Source: Planctomycetaceae bacterium
GTDB taxonomy: Bacteria; Planctomycetota; Planctomycetia; Gemmatales; Gemmataceae
NCBI GenBank assembly: GCA_013823135.1
Contig: PNLP01000012.1
Location: 62,001-126,000, forward strand
Direction of reading: 5' to 3'
Length of the DNA: 64,000 bases
Position numbers and translations under genes: made by a program
Notes under the pieces: model-generated
Seen by the model: the letters and a program-made list of their open reading frames with translations, nothing else
Told to the model about the DNA's origin: nothing
Databases searched by the model: none
Shown: positions 16,996-24,420 of the stretch, one piece after another
How positions within the stretch are numbered: the first letter of the stretch is position 1
Layout: every line of letters starts with the position of its first letter

Positions 16996-19011
16996 CTACT
17001 TCTTGGGGAACTGCCAGTTCTCGTCGAACAGCCCGGCCGCGACGACCTCGAACGCGGCGGGATCCTTGGCTGTGGGCGTCGGCTTGAGGACGGCCCAGTC
17101 GCCGAGCCGCGGATACAGCAGCGCGTTGGTCCCCTTCAGGTCCGCTTCCTTGAACGTGTGCCCGCTGTTGATGACGACGTAATTGCCGTTGTCATCCAGA
17201 GGGTTCGGGTAGATCAACACGGGAACGTGCGTCTTGGGGTCGTACTCGACACCATTGACGACGAGTTTTTCTTTCGTCCAGGTGATGGGCAACTTTGGCA
17301 GCACCTTCGCGATGAGAGGATTGCCCTCGGGGTCGCCGAACAGGATGAGACTGTGTGCGGTACTGTAATTGGCAACCCTGGGCCTTTTGTTGTACTGCTC
17401 TGGCGTTGTTAGGTGCAGGGTGCCTCGGAAGTACCGGTCCCAAAGCGACGTGAACTGCTTCAGGCTCGCAGTGTGCCAACCATCTCCTATCGGTCCGAGG
17501 ACATACAGTTCCGTCGTGAAAGCGTCGTCGATCGGGCCAGCCAGCCCCTTCCACTTCTCTGGTCGCTCCGCCATCCGTTTCTGGTAGGTAATGGGGTCAA
17601 TCTGCTGCCATTTGACCCCGACCTTCTCCAATCCATCCGTGTAGTCATCTTCGTGAGGTTTCATTTCTACTTTTTGATCATCGATAACAACCGTGGTTTT
17701 CTTGCCCCCATCGACCTTGAGCCAGATCACGCGAACATTGCTGGTCTTCACCACGATCTGCGAGTCCTCTCGCGTGGCGTCGATGACGGCTTTCTCGTAC
17801 ATCTTGTCGAGCGCGAGTACGCCAATCCAATCGCACCCGTCGTAACGCGGGGTATACGTCACGAACCGCACTCGCTTCGGCCGAGTGTCACGGCCTTTGT
17901 CGGCATACTTGCGGTACTCGGCCTCGGCCTTGTCCTGCCACGGCTTCGGCATCTGGTGTTCCAGCCCCGGCGCGACCAGGTGCGTGAAGTGGTGCGGCTC
18001 CTTGAACCCCTTGAGTGCGTTCTCGATGTTATCCGCCGCCTTCTTCTGAGCATCCTTCTCGCCGCTGTACGCGACGACCGGCACGTTGAAGGCGTTCTCG
18101 GCGTAGTCCACGGCATCGTAGATGCGGAGGCACTTCTCCTGGTAGTCGGGGAGTTCCTTGGGCAGGCTGGCGATGTAGCCGTGGGTGTTGGTGAACCCCG
18201 CCCCAGGGCCGATCACGCAGAATCGGCTGGGGTGGTGCAAGCCGAGGTGCCAAGTCCCCGCGCCGCCCATCGAGAACCCACGGAGTACGACTCGCTGCGG
18301 ATCAATGCCCGGAGTCGATCTCTGGAACGCTCCCTGTGCCTCGAACACATCGGCTTCGCCAGCCCAGCGGTATGCGTTGTTGCCACGACCGTAGACTTCG
18401 AGCTGGATATATCCGAGGTCCTTTGGTGCGGTGCCGCCGTGCGTGGCGATGAACTTGGCTTCAGTCAGCGAGCCGTCGCGACCGTGCAACACGATATCCA
18501 GCCGCCATTTCTTCTTGGGATCTTTGCCAAAGTCGGCCGGCAGCAGCACCGCATACGGTTGGATGGAACCATCGACCTGCGAGCGGTACGCACGGTTCAC
18601 CCACTTGCCCGGTGCATCGCGCCAGACGGCTTTGCCGCCGTCGGCGAGCTTGGCACGGGCGAGTCCCTCATCGAGCGTGGTGAGTGCCCACTTCCCGCTC
18701 GCTGCGGCGTACCACTCTTCGAATCGCACGATGTTCTCAGCCGCCTTCAGGTAAATCTCGACCTCGATCAGCACATCGTCGGCGATCTTCTTCGCCTTGA
18801 GTGCTTCGACCGCTTTGCGGAGCAGTTCGGTCTTCTCGGAGATTTGCTTCATCGTGGCTTCGTCGGGCTTCGTCGCCTTCGGCGGATCGAACTTCCCCTT
18901 CGGTTGCGTCTTCTTGGGGTCGGGTTGCTTGGCATCCTGACCGGCGGGCGAGGCCGTGGCGGCGACCCCCGTGGCAACGGCGAACAGCAGCAAGGCAGCG
19001 AGGCAGCGCAT
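16996..19011 (-). CDS. Large secreted alpha/beta hydrolase (prolyl-oligopeptidase/esterase-like)
   Basis: 671 residues from ATG 19011 (GGAG upstream), opening a signal peptide (MRCLAALLLFAVATGVAATA). A Lys/Pro-rich linker covers about residues 25-50, then a helical segment. The hydrolase core has IVLHGRDG (oxyanion loop), GFSMGGAGTWHLGLHHP with the nucleophile Ser, and VVAYSGEKDAQKK as candidate acid strand, with a His in APGLEHQMP. The C-terminal 270 residues are a beta-rich extension that includes a second hydrolase-like area (ILFGDPEGNPLI and YPNPLDDNGNYVVINSG), a layout known from exported planctomycete S9/esterase proteins. Substrate unknown; a peptide or carbohydrate ester is likely. 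Confidence 0.78.
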   Translation of the reverse strand: MRCLAALLLFAVATGVAATASPAGQDAKQPDPKKTQPKGKFDPPKATKPDEATMKQISEKTELLRKAVEALKAKKIADDVLIEVEIYLKAAENIVRFEEWYAAASGKWALTTLDEGLARAKLADGGKAVWRDAPGKWVNRAYRSQVDGSIQPYAVLLPADFGKDPKKKWRLDIVLHGRDGSLTEAKFIATHGGTAPKDLGYIQLEVYGRGNNAYRWAGEADVFEAQGAFQRSTPGIDPQRVVLRGFSMGGAGTWHLGLHHPSRFCVIGPGAGFTNTHGYIASLPKELPDYQEKCLRIYDAVDYAENAFNVPVVAYSGEKDAQKKAADNIENALKGFKEPHHFTHLVAPGLEHQMPKPWQDKAEAEYRKYADKGRDTRPKRVRFVTYTPRYDGCDWIGVLALDKMYEKAVIDATREDSQIVVKTSNVRVIWLKVDGGKKTTVVIDDQKVEMKPHEDDYTDGLEKVGVKWQQIDPITYQKRMAERPEKWKGLAGPIDDAFTTELYVLGPIGDGWHTASLKQFTSLWDRYFRGTLHLTTPEQYNKRPRVANYSTAHSLILFGDPEGNPLIAKVLPKLPITWTKEKLVVNGVEYDPKTHVPVLIYPNPLDDNGNYVVINSGHTFKEADLKGTNALLYPRLGDWAVLKPTPTAKDPAAFEVVAAGLFDENWQFPKK

Positions 19012-19085
19012 TGGAAGGCTCCGGCGGGTGATGTGCTGACGGTATCCGCTTCCATGAGGCATGGCAAGCAGGCAACGGCACCGAA

Positions 19086-19595
19086 CTATTCGGAGGGCGG
19101 GATGCGGAGTGCCGCGATGATGAGGCCGTACTTGCGGCCGTTGATCGTTGCGATCTCGGTGAGGTGCCCCACCTTCTCGAAGCCAAGGGCCGTGTTGAGT
19201 CGGTGTGTCGCTGGGTTGTGATCAAAGTACATGCTGAGCATCGTCGTCACCCCCAGGCGCGGGCACTGGGCGATCATTAGCCGCTTGAGCTTGCCTCCAA
19301 GCCCCTTCTTCTGAAAGTCCTTCGCGATGTATGTGCTCACTTCCGCAGTCGCGTCGTAAGCAGGGCGGCCCCCGTAAAAAGACGTGAGGCCAATCCACCC
19401 GACAATACGCCCATCAACCTCTGCAACCCACAGCGGTCGCCGTTTGGGATCGAACTTGCGGAACCACTCGACACGTTCGGCAACCGTGACGGGAGCGGTG
19501 TCGGCCGTGGACCAGCCACCGGGGATCGACTGATTGTAGATCTCCAGAACCGCGGGCAAATCTGCTTCAACCGCATCACGCACATGCACGTCCAC
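19086..19595 (-). CDS. GNAT-family N-acetyltransferase, phosphinothricin acetyltransferase-like
   Basis: 169 residues, cytoplasmic. I prefer the GTG at 19595 (VDVHVRDAVEADLP) because AAGGGAG lies about six bases before it; an in-frame TTG at 19619 would add eight residues. Motif D-like IYNQ and the PLWVAEVDGRIVGWIGL strand, then STYIAKDFQKKGLGGKL (the acetyl-CoA pyrophosphate loop Q/RxxGxG/A) and HNPATHRLNTALGFEKVGHL are arranged as in the Pat/Bar/YncA subfamily, which acetylates small amines, including methionine sulfone and phosphinothricin. The physiological substrate is not evident. It is divergent from the TrhO-RluA fusion gene. Confidence 0.85.
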   Translation of the reverse strand: MDVHVRDAVEADLPAVLEIYNQSIPGGWSTADTAPVTVAERVEWFRKFDPKRRPLWVAEVDGRIVGWIGLTSFYGGRPAYDATAEVSTYIAKDFQKKGLGGKLKRLMIAQCPRLGVTTMLSMYFDHNPATHRLNTALGFEKVGHLTEIATINGRKYGLIIAALRIPPSE

Positions 19596-19808
19596 AGTCA
19601 ACTCCCTTGGTGAACCCAATCGTTTACCATGTGTCCGAAACCCGTGCCTACGGGAGGAGGACTCTCATTGTTCTATTCCATCCCACGCGCAGCAGAAGAC
19701 TCTCGCATCTTCACTGCGTTTCAGGGGCGTTTGTGGACGCTGCGCCGCAACAACTCGTAAACCACCCTCAGCCGATCGCCTGGCCTGCACAACTCCCGGA
19801 GCCTCTCG

Positions 19809-21593
19809 TTGTCTGCTGTCGTTAACATCTCCGCGTATCGGTTCGCTCCGCTGGAGAGCCTGAAGCCGCTGCGTGACCAACTCAACACTGCCTGCCGGGA
19901 GTGGAACCTCAAGGGCACGATTCTCCTGAGCACCGAGGGGATCAACCTTTTCGTTGCCGGCCTCGCGGCGGAAATCGACAAACTCTTGGTAATGTTGCGT
20001 GTTGTTCCGGGCCTGGCAGAACTGGAGCCGAAGGTCAGCGAGAGCCGCGAACAGCCGTTCTCGCGGATGCTGGTCAAGATCAAGAAGGAGATCATCGCGT
20101 TCGGAGTTCCGGGGATCGACCCCGCGAACCGCCCTGCCCCGCGACTCAGCGCTCGCGAACTCAAGCAATGGCTCGACGAAGGTCGCCCCGTCACGCTGCT
20201 CGACACGCGAAACGATTTCGAGGTCGGGCTGGGGACATTCAACAACGCCGTGGCGATCGGTATCGAACACTTTCGCGAGTTCCCCGAGGCCGCTGCGAAA
20301 CTCTCTCCGGCAGATTACTCGCACCCGATCGTGACGTTCTGCACGGGCGGGATTCGTTGCGAGAAGGCGGCACCGTTCATGATCCAGCAGGGGTTCGAGC
20401 AGGTGTACCAACTCGACGGCGGCATCCTGAAATACTTCGAGGAGTGCGGCAGCGAGCACTACCACGGCGAGTGCTTCGTTTTCGACAAGCGAGTGGGTCT
20501 CGCGGCCGACCTGGATGAATCGGGCCACGGGATGTGTTTTGTGTGCCAGAGCCTGCTCACGCCCGAGGAACTGGCCGACCCGCACACCGTCGAAGGTGTG
20601 TCGTGCCCACGCTGCTACAAGTCGCCCGAGGAGTTGCAGGCCCGTGCGTTGGCCGAGCACCGCGTGTTGTTGCAGCAGGTCACGACCCCGTTGCCTGGAA
20701 AGAAGCCGCAGGACAACTTCCGACCGCTGAAGATCGCCGCCCGGCACGACGGCCTCACGGTGTTGGATTTCGTGTGTGAGGTCTTCGGTCACATCCCCAG
20801 CGGGGACTGGCTCGCCACGATCGCCGCAGGTGATCTTGTGGACGCCAGCCACACTCCCGTCGCGGCATCGCACATTGTGCGGCCAGGGGAGCACTACTTC
20901 ACCCGCGAGCGGCTTCAGGTTGAACCGGACGTAAACGCGGAGATCGAGATTCTCCACGAAGACGATGCGTTGATTGTGCTGAACAAGCCGGCCCCGCTGC
21001 CGATGCACCCGAGTGGGCGTTACCACCGCAACACGCTCGAATGGATGCTCCGTGAGGTCTACGCCCCACAGAAGCCGCGACCTGCTCACCGCCTCGACGC
21101 GAACACTTCGGGGATCGCCGTGTTCACTCGAACGGCCGCGTTCGCACGTGTGCTGCAACCGCAATTCGAACGGGGGGAAGTGGAGAAGCGATATCTTGCC
21201 CGCGTGGTGGGCCATCCGCCCGAGGACACGTTCACGTGTCGGGCCGCCATCGCCACGACAGCGGGGCACTGCGGAGCCAGGATCGTGGACGAATCCACAG
21301 GCGTACCGGCACACACCGACTTCGAGGTGCTCACCCGTTTCCCGGACGGAACCGCACTATTGTGCGTGACGCCACGAACCGGGCGGACCAATCAGATCCG
21401 CGTTCACTTGTGGCATCTCGGGTGGCCGATCGTTGGAGATGCGATGTATCAGCCCGGCGGTAAACTCGGCGATGTGCAAACACACGCCTTGGGCGATGCA
21501 CCCCTGAGCCTTCACGCCTGGCAGTTGACGTTTTCTCACCCGCGAGATGGGAAGCCGATCACATTCGAGGCACCGAAGCCCACCTGGGCGTGA
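19809..21593 (+). CDS. Fusion of tRNA uridine(34) hydroxylase TrhO with RluA-type pseudouridine synthase
   Basis: 594 residues. The likely start is TTG 19809, seven bases after CCCGGAG; the family start VVNISAYRF follows at once. Residues 1-95 are the TrhO N-terminal domain (GTILLSTEGIN), 110-215 a rhodanese domain with the catalytic Cys178 in FCTGGIRCEKA, and 216-275 a cysteine-rich segment (C243xxC246, C266xxC269). About 313-375 look like an S4-type RNA-binding domain, and 380-585 an RluA-type synthase with HRLDANTSG (catalytic Asp430) and TGRTNQIRVHL. TrhO hydroxylates U34 of several tRNAs, while RluA enzymes isomerise uridine in rRNA or tRNA. One polypeptide carrying both suggests two modifications on one RNA, which is inference. 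Confidence 0.88.
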   Translation: MSAVVNISAYRFAPLESLKPLRDQLNTACREWNLKGTILLSTEGINLFVAGLAAEIDKLLVMLRVVPGLAELEPKVSESREQPFSRMLVKIKKEIIAFGVPGIDPANRPAPRLSARELKQWLDEGRPVTLLDTRNDFEVGLGTFNNAVAIGIEHFREFPEAAAKLSPADYSHPIVTFCTGGIRCEKAAPFMIQQGFEQVYQLDGGILKYFEECGSEHYHGECFVFDKRVGLAADLDESGHGMCFVCQSLLTPEELADPHTVEGVSCPRCYKSPEELQARALAEHRVLLQQVTTPLPGKKPQDNFRPLKIAARHDGLTVLDFVCEVFGHIPSGDWLATIAAGDLVDASHTPVAASHIVRPGEHYFTRERLQVEPDVNAEIEILHEDDALIVLNKPAPLPMHPSGRYHRNTLEWMLREVYAPQKPRPAHRLDANTSGIAVFTRTAAFARVLQPQFERGEVEKRYLARVVGHPPEDTFTCRAAIATTAGHCGARIVDESTGVPAHTDFEVLTRFPDGTALLCVTPRTGRTNQIRVHLWHLGWPIVGDAMYQPGGKLGDVQTHALGDAPLSLHAWQLTFSHPRDGKPITFEAPKPTWA

Positions 21594-21598
21594 TGCAA

Positions 21599-21635
21599 GC
21601 CAGCGGAACCCTTCGAGAAGTGTGGTTCCGCTGGC
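21599..21635. terminator. Bidirectional terminator-like hairpin
   Basis: Perfect 12-base inverted repeat, 21599-21610 with 21624-21635 (GCCAGCGGAACC and its complement), loop 13 bases, placed between the convergent stops at 21593 and 21647. Confidence 0.65.
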
Positions 21636-21646
21636 ACAAGCTGATG

Positions 21647-22639
21647 TCACTCGTTTGCCACAACTTCACCACCCGCTCGGGTGGCAAGAGCACGGCGATT
21701 CAGGTCTGGCAGGCTATCGCGGAAGAAGCGGACGCCTCCGTCCATCATGGCGAAGTTGGCTCCGCCCGTGTGCCGCGAACTGAACCCGGTGAACAGAACG
21801 CTGTCGCCGGACCCACCGTTGATGGGAATCCCCAACGAGCCGGAGACCTGCGAGTGAGCGTTGCGTGCCGATGGGCCACCAATCGCCCAGTAGCCGCCGC
21901 CGCCATAACCAGGGTTGAAGGTCGTTGCGAACCGCCTGTAGCGTTCGCCAATACCAACCGTGTTACTCGTGCCATCCGTGATGTCCGTCAGTCGCGTTTC
22001 CGAACCCTGGTTGAAGGTGCTCTCAAACCGCCCATGGACCAACTTGGTACCAAACATCCCGGTACCACCAGACGATCCGTCGTCCATATGGTTGTGATTT
22101 TCTGTCGCGCCGTTGTACGCACCAGTCGGAGTGGTAGGATTTCCGACAGCCCCAGAGACCACAACTCCATAACTCACTGCCCTACGGCCCGTGATCGCTG
22201 TTCCGTCTTCGGTGACATCGTAGGTCTCGAGGTCTGTGGTCGAAGCACAACGGTAAGCCGGCACGTTCGCCTGAAGGGCTGCGAGCGTTGCCCCTGACCA
22301 AGTCGGTGGGAAGGCTTGCGGGATAGTGTTGAACAGCGGCCCCTGTTCGATGTACGGCAGGAGGAAGTACGACCAGTACGCGGCGGCGTAGGGTGGCCCG
22401 GTATCGGCAGTCGTGGCCCTCGCGACCGACGGGGGCAACTTCGCGAATGCGTCGTGGAACGCATGCATGCCGATCATCAACTGTTTCATGTTGTTCTGGC
22501 ACTTGGTCCGTGCGGAAGCTTCGCGGACCTTCTGGACAGCGGGGAGCAGCAATCCGATCAGGATTGCAATGATGGCAATAACGACGAGCAATTCAATGAG
22601 TGTGAACGCTCGATTGCCGCGAGGATGGAGAGTTCTCAT
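21647..22639 (-). CDS. DUF1559 prepilin-like protein
   Basis: 330 residues from ATG 22639 (GTG 22645 possible). It starts with a class III/type IV pilin-like signal: short basic leader ending RGNR, then [31 protein letters not shown], of which F-T-L-I-E at the cleavage site is canonical. The rest is the DUF1559 fold with KCQNNMKQLMIGMHAFHD, ITDGTSNTVGIGER, and the C-terminal H-X9-DG motif HTGGANFAMMDG followed by a strand. These proteins are present in dozens of copies in planctomycete genomes and are thought to be processed by a prepilin peptidase and placed at the cell envelope; their function is unknown. It is divergent from a second DUF1559 gene at 23014. Confidence 0.92.
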   Translation of the reverse strand: MRTLHPRGNRAFTLIELLVVIAIIAILIGLLLPAVQKVREASARTKCQNNMKQLMIGMHAFHDAFAKLPPSVARATTADTGPPYAAAYWSYFLLPYIEQGPLFNTIPQAFPPTWSGATLAALQANVPAYRCASTTDLETYDVTEDGTAITGRRAVSYGVVVSGAVGNPTTPTGAYNGATENHNHMDDGSSGGTGMFGTKLVHGRFESTFNQGSETRLTDITDGTSNTVGIGERYRRFATTFNPGYGGGGYWAIGGPSARNAHSQVSGSLGIPINGGSGDSVLFTGFSSRHTGGANFAMMDGGVRFFRDSLPDLNRRALATRAGGEVVANE

Positions 22640-23013
22640 GGCCACCTGGTAATGATGTGTGGGAGGATATCAACCCGACCCAAAGTATCCCCCAGAACTT
22701 TCCCGGATGAATCGGGTTGGGGCAAACGATACTAATATCTTAGAATTGTCTTATTTGGTTTTCGACCCCAATTCTGACGTGTTCCAGTGGGTTTCTTGGT
22801 TCCGCAGCACGGGTTTTGCGAGTGATTCCTGAGGAATTCCTGTCGCATCTCGGAACTAGAACCCAAGGTTTGAAACCTCACCTCGCAGCTCGTGAGACGA
22901 AACAGCACTGCGTCATTCGGAAAGTTCCCGAATTTGATGGCGGATCGGTTACGTCGATTTCGCACTTCACTTCGACGGCATTCCCGAGTCACACAGAAAC
23001 CAGTCGAGGCGTC
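22640..23013. other. 374-base divergent intergenic region between two DUF1559 genes
   Basis: No gene. It has lower GC than its surroundings near 22720-22770, where ATACTAATATCTTAG occurs, a plausible promoter zone. There is an interrupted inverted repeat CAACCCGA (about 22672-22679) / TCGGGTTG (about 22713-22720) and an AGGAATTCCT palindrome at about 22832-22841. Neither can be tied to a regulator by eye. Confidence 0.4.
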
Positions 23014-23961
23014 ATGCGAAACCGCCCTAACCAAATCCAAACCCACCAGGGGTTTACGCTGATCGAACTATTGGTCGTGATCGCTATCATCGCCGTGTTG
23101 ATTGGCTTGCTACTCCCGGCGGTGCAGAAGGTTCGCGAAGCGGCATCACGCATGAAGTGTTCCAATAACCTGAAGCAACTCGCCCTCGCGGCACACAACT
23201 ATCAGGACTCGTATGGCTACCTTCCCACCGGGATTACCGGCGGACTGATCGGGCAGGACGGAGTGCCGGCAGCCACAACCGAGGACCGGCGTGTGTGGCC
23301 GCTGTACCTGCTCCCCTACATCGAACAAGCGGCGCTCTGGAGCATCCTGGAACAGCAGCGAGCCAGCGGCGCTTCAATGACGGCTCTCTGGACCCTCTCG
23401 GGAAACCCGCACCTGAACATGGTTCCCGGCTGGCATTGCTCGTCGGATCCAAACGGCGGCAAGAAAACGACGATCTCCGGCAACCAGGGCGTTCACGGGA
23501 ACTACGCCGGTTGCGCTGGCTCGACCGCGTACAACACGACGACTACAGGTGGGATGGGTTTGAACGGGCTGTTCTACACAGGCTCCCGCATTCAGATCAC
23601 GGGCATCACGGACGGCTCCAGCAACACCCTGATGCTGAGCGAAATCTTGCTGTCACCCGACGTGACCGCTCACGACGTCCGCGGGCGTTATTGGAATCAG
23701 GCCCGGTCTGGCGGGGTGCTCTTCACCACACTGAATGCACCAAATTCCCCGACAGCGGACGTCATCAACCACTGTCAAAACACGACGACGGCGCCCTGCA
23801 CAAGATCGGACAACAACCAAAACTCATCCGCACGAAGCGCTCACACCGGCGGAGTGAACGCAGCCATGGGCGATGCCTCGGTGCGATTCGTGACGAACTC
23901 CGCAGCGGGCTGGCAGTTCGCTGGTACGCGTAGGGGCGGCGAAGTCCCAGGCGAGTGGTGA
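23014..23961 (+). CDS. DUF1559 prepilin-like protein
   Basis: 315 residues. ATG 23014 (GAGG upstream) gives the short leader [12 protein letters not shown] followed by [32 protein letters not shown], again a prepilin-peptidase site. The frame is open upstream to 22816 but that part is not pilin-like. Body motifs [24 protein letters not shown] and [13 protein letters not shown] are standard, and the tail has [16 protein letters not shown] (H-X9-D variant with DA in place of DG). It is only distantly similar to the divergent partner at 21647 outside the leader. It is likely anchored in the envelope and its role is unknown. Confidence 0.92.
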   Translation: MRNRPNQIQTHQGFTLIELLVVIAIIAVLIGLLLPAVQKVREAASRMKCSNNLKQLALAAHNYQDSYGYLPTGITGGLIGQDGVPAATTEDRRVWPLYLLPYIEQAALWSILEQQRASGASMTALWTLSGNPHLNMVPGWHCSSDPNGGKKTTISGNQGVHGNYAGCAGSTAYNTTTTGGMGLNGLFYTGSRIQITGITDGSSNTLMLSEILLSPDVTAHDVRGRYWNQARSGGVLFTTLNAPNSPTADVINHCQNTTTAPCTRSDNNQNSSARSAHTGGVNAAMGDASVRFVTNSAAGWQFAGTRRGGEVPGEW

Positions 23962-23982
23962 GGATTTGGCAGTCCTGGCGAG

Positions 23983-24002
23983 CCGCCCCGTCACCGGGGC
24001 GG
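23983..24002 (+). terminator. GC-rich hairpin after the DUF1559 gene
   Basis: Perfect eight-base stem CCGCCCCG (23983-23990) with 23995-24002, TCAC loop, 22 bases past the stop codon. No U-run follows, so termination strength is uncertain. Confidence 0.5.
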
Positions 24003-24420
24003 GTTCCGAGCGGATTCGCTACTCACCAAGTGCCTCGCCAAAGATAGGGCCGTTCCGTGCTTCGTGCTTCGCGTCTGATCTGCCTGGCATTCGTTCCGGA
24101 TGTTGTCGGGTGATTCCGCACGTGGCAGCGAGTATCGTTGCAGATGAATTCGGCCGTAACTGCAAAGACAGCTTGGATCTTACAACACGATCTTATATAT
24201 GTCATTCCGGACGGATAATGTCTTTCTGGCTCCAAATGGCGGTTCCGGCTGTGGTGTCCCCCTTCGCCCAGAATGACGTGTCGCCAAGCCTCAAGGGCAC
24301 ACTCAAGCCCATTTTTACTGTTCCCAGCCGATCCTTCATCAGTTACGATAATCTCACCCTCCCCAATCGCAGCGCGGTGGTCCGTGCTGCTCGTCTTGCT
24401 GAACATCCGAGGTCTGACCG
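24003..24420. other. 418-base gap before the DUF1549/DUF1553 operon
   Basis: I find no supported gene. Short open frames exist on both strands but have no recognisable content and no ribosome-binding sites. An AT-rich stretch near 24185-24200 (ATCTTATATATG) is the best promoter candidate for the operon at 24421. Confidence 0.4.

Noticed and set aside
17413..19221. 602-codon plus-strand open frame
   Set aside because: Antisense to the large secreted esterase and the end of the GNAT gene, with no recognisable domain and shadow-type composition.
19665..21314. 549-codon minus-strand open frame
   Set aside because: Antisense to the TrhO-RluA fusion, whose catalytic motifs are intact.
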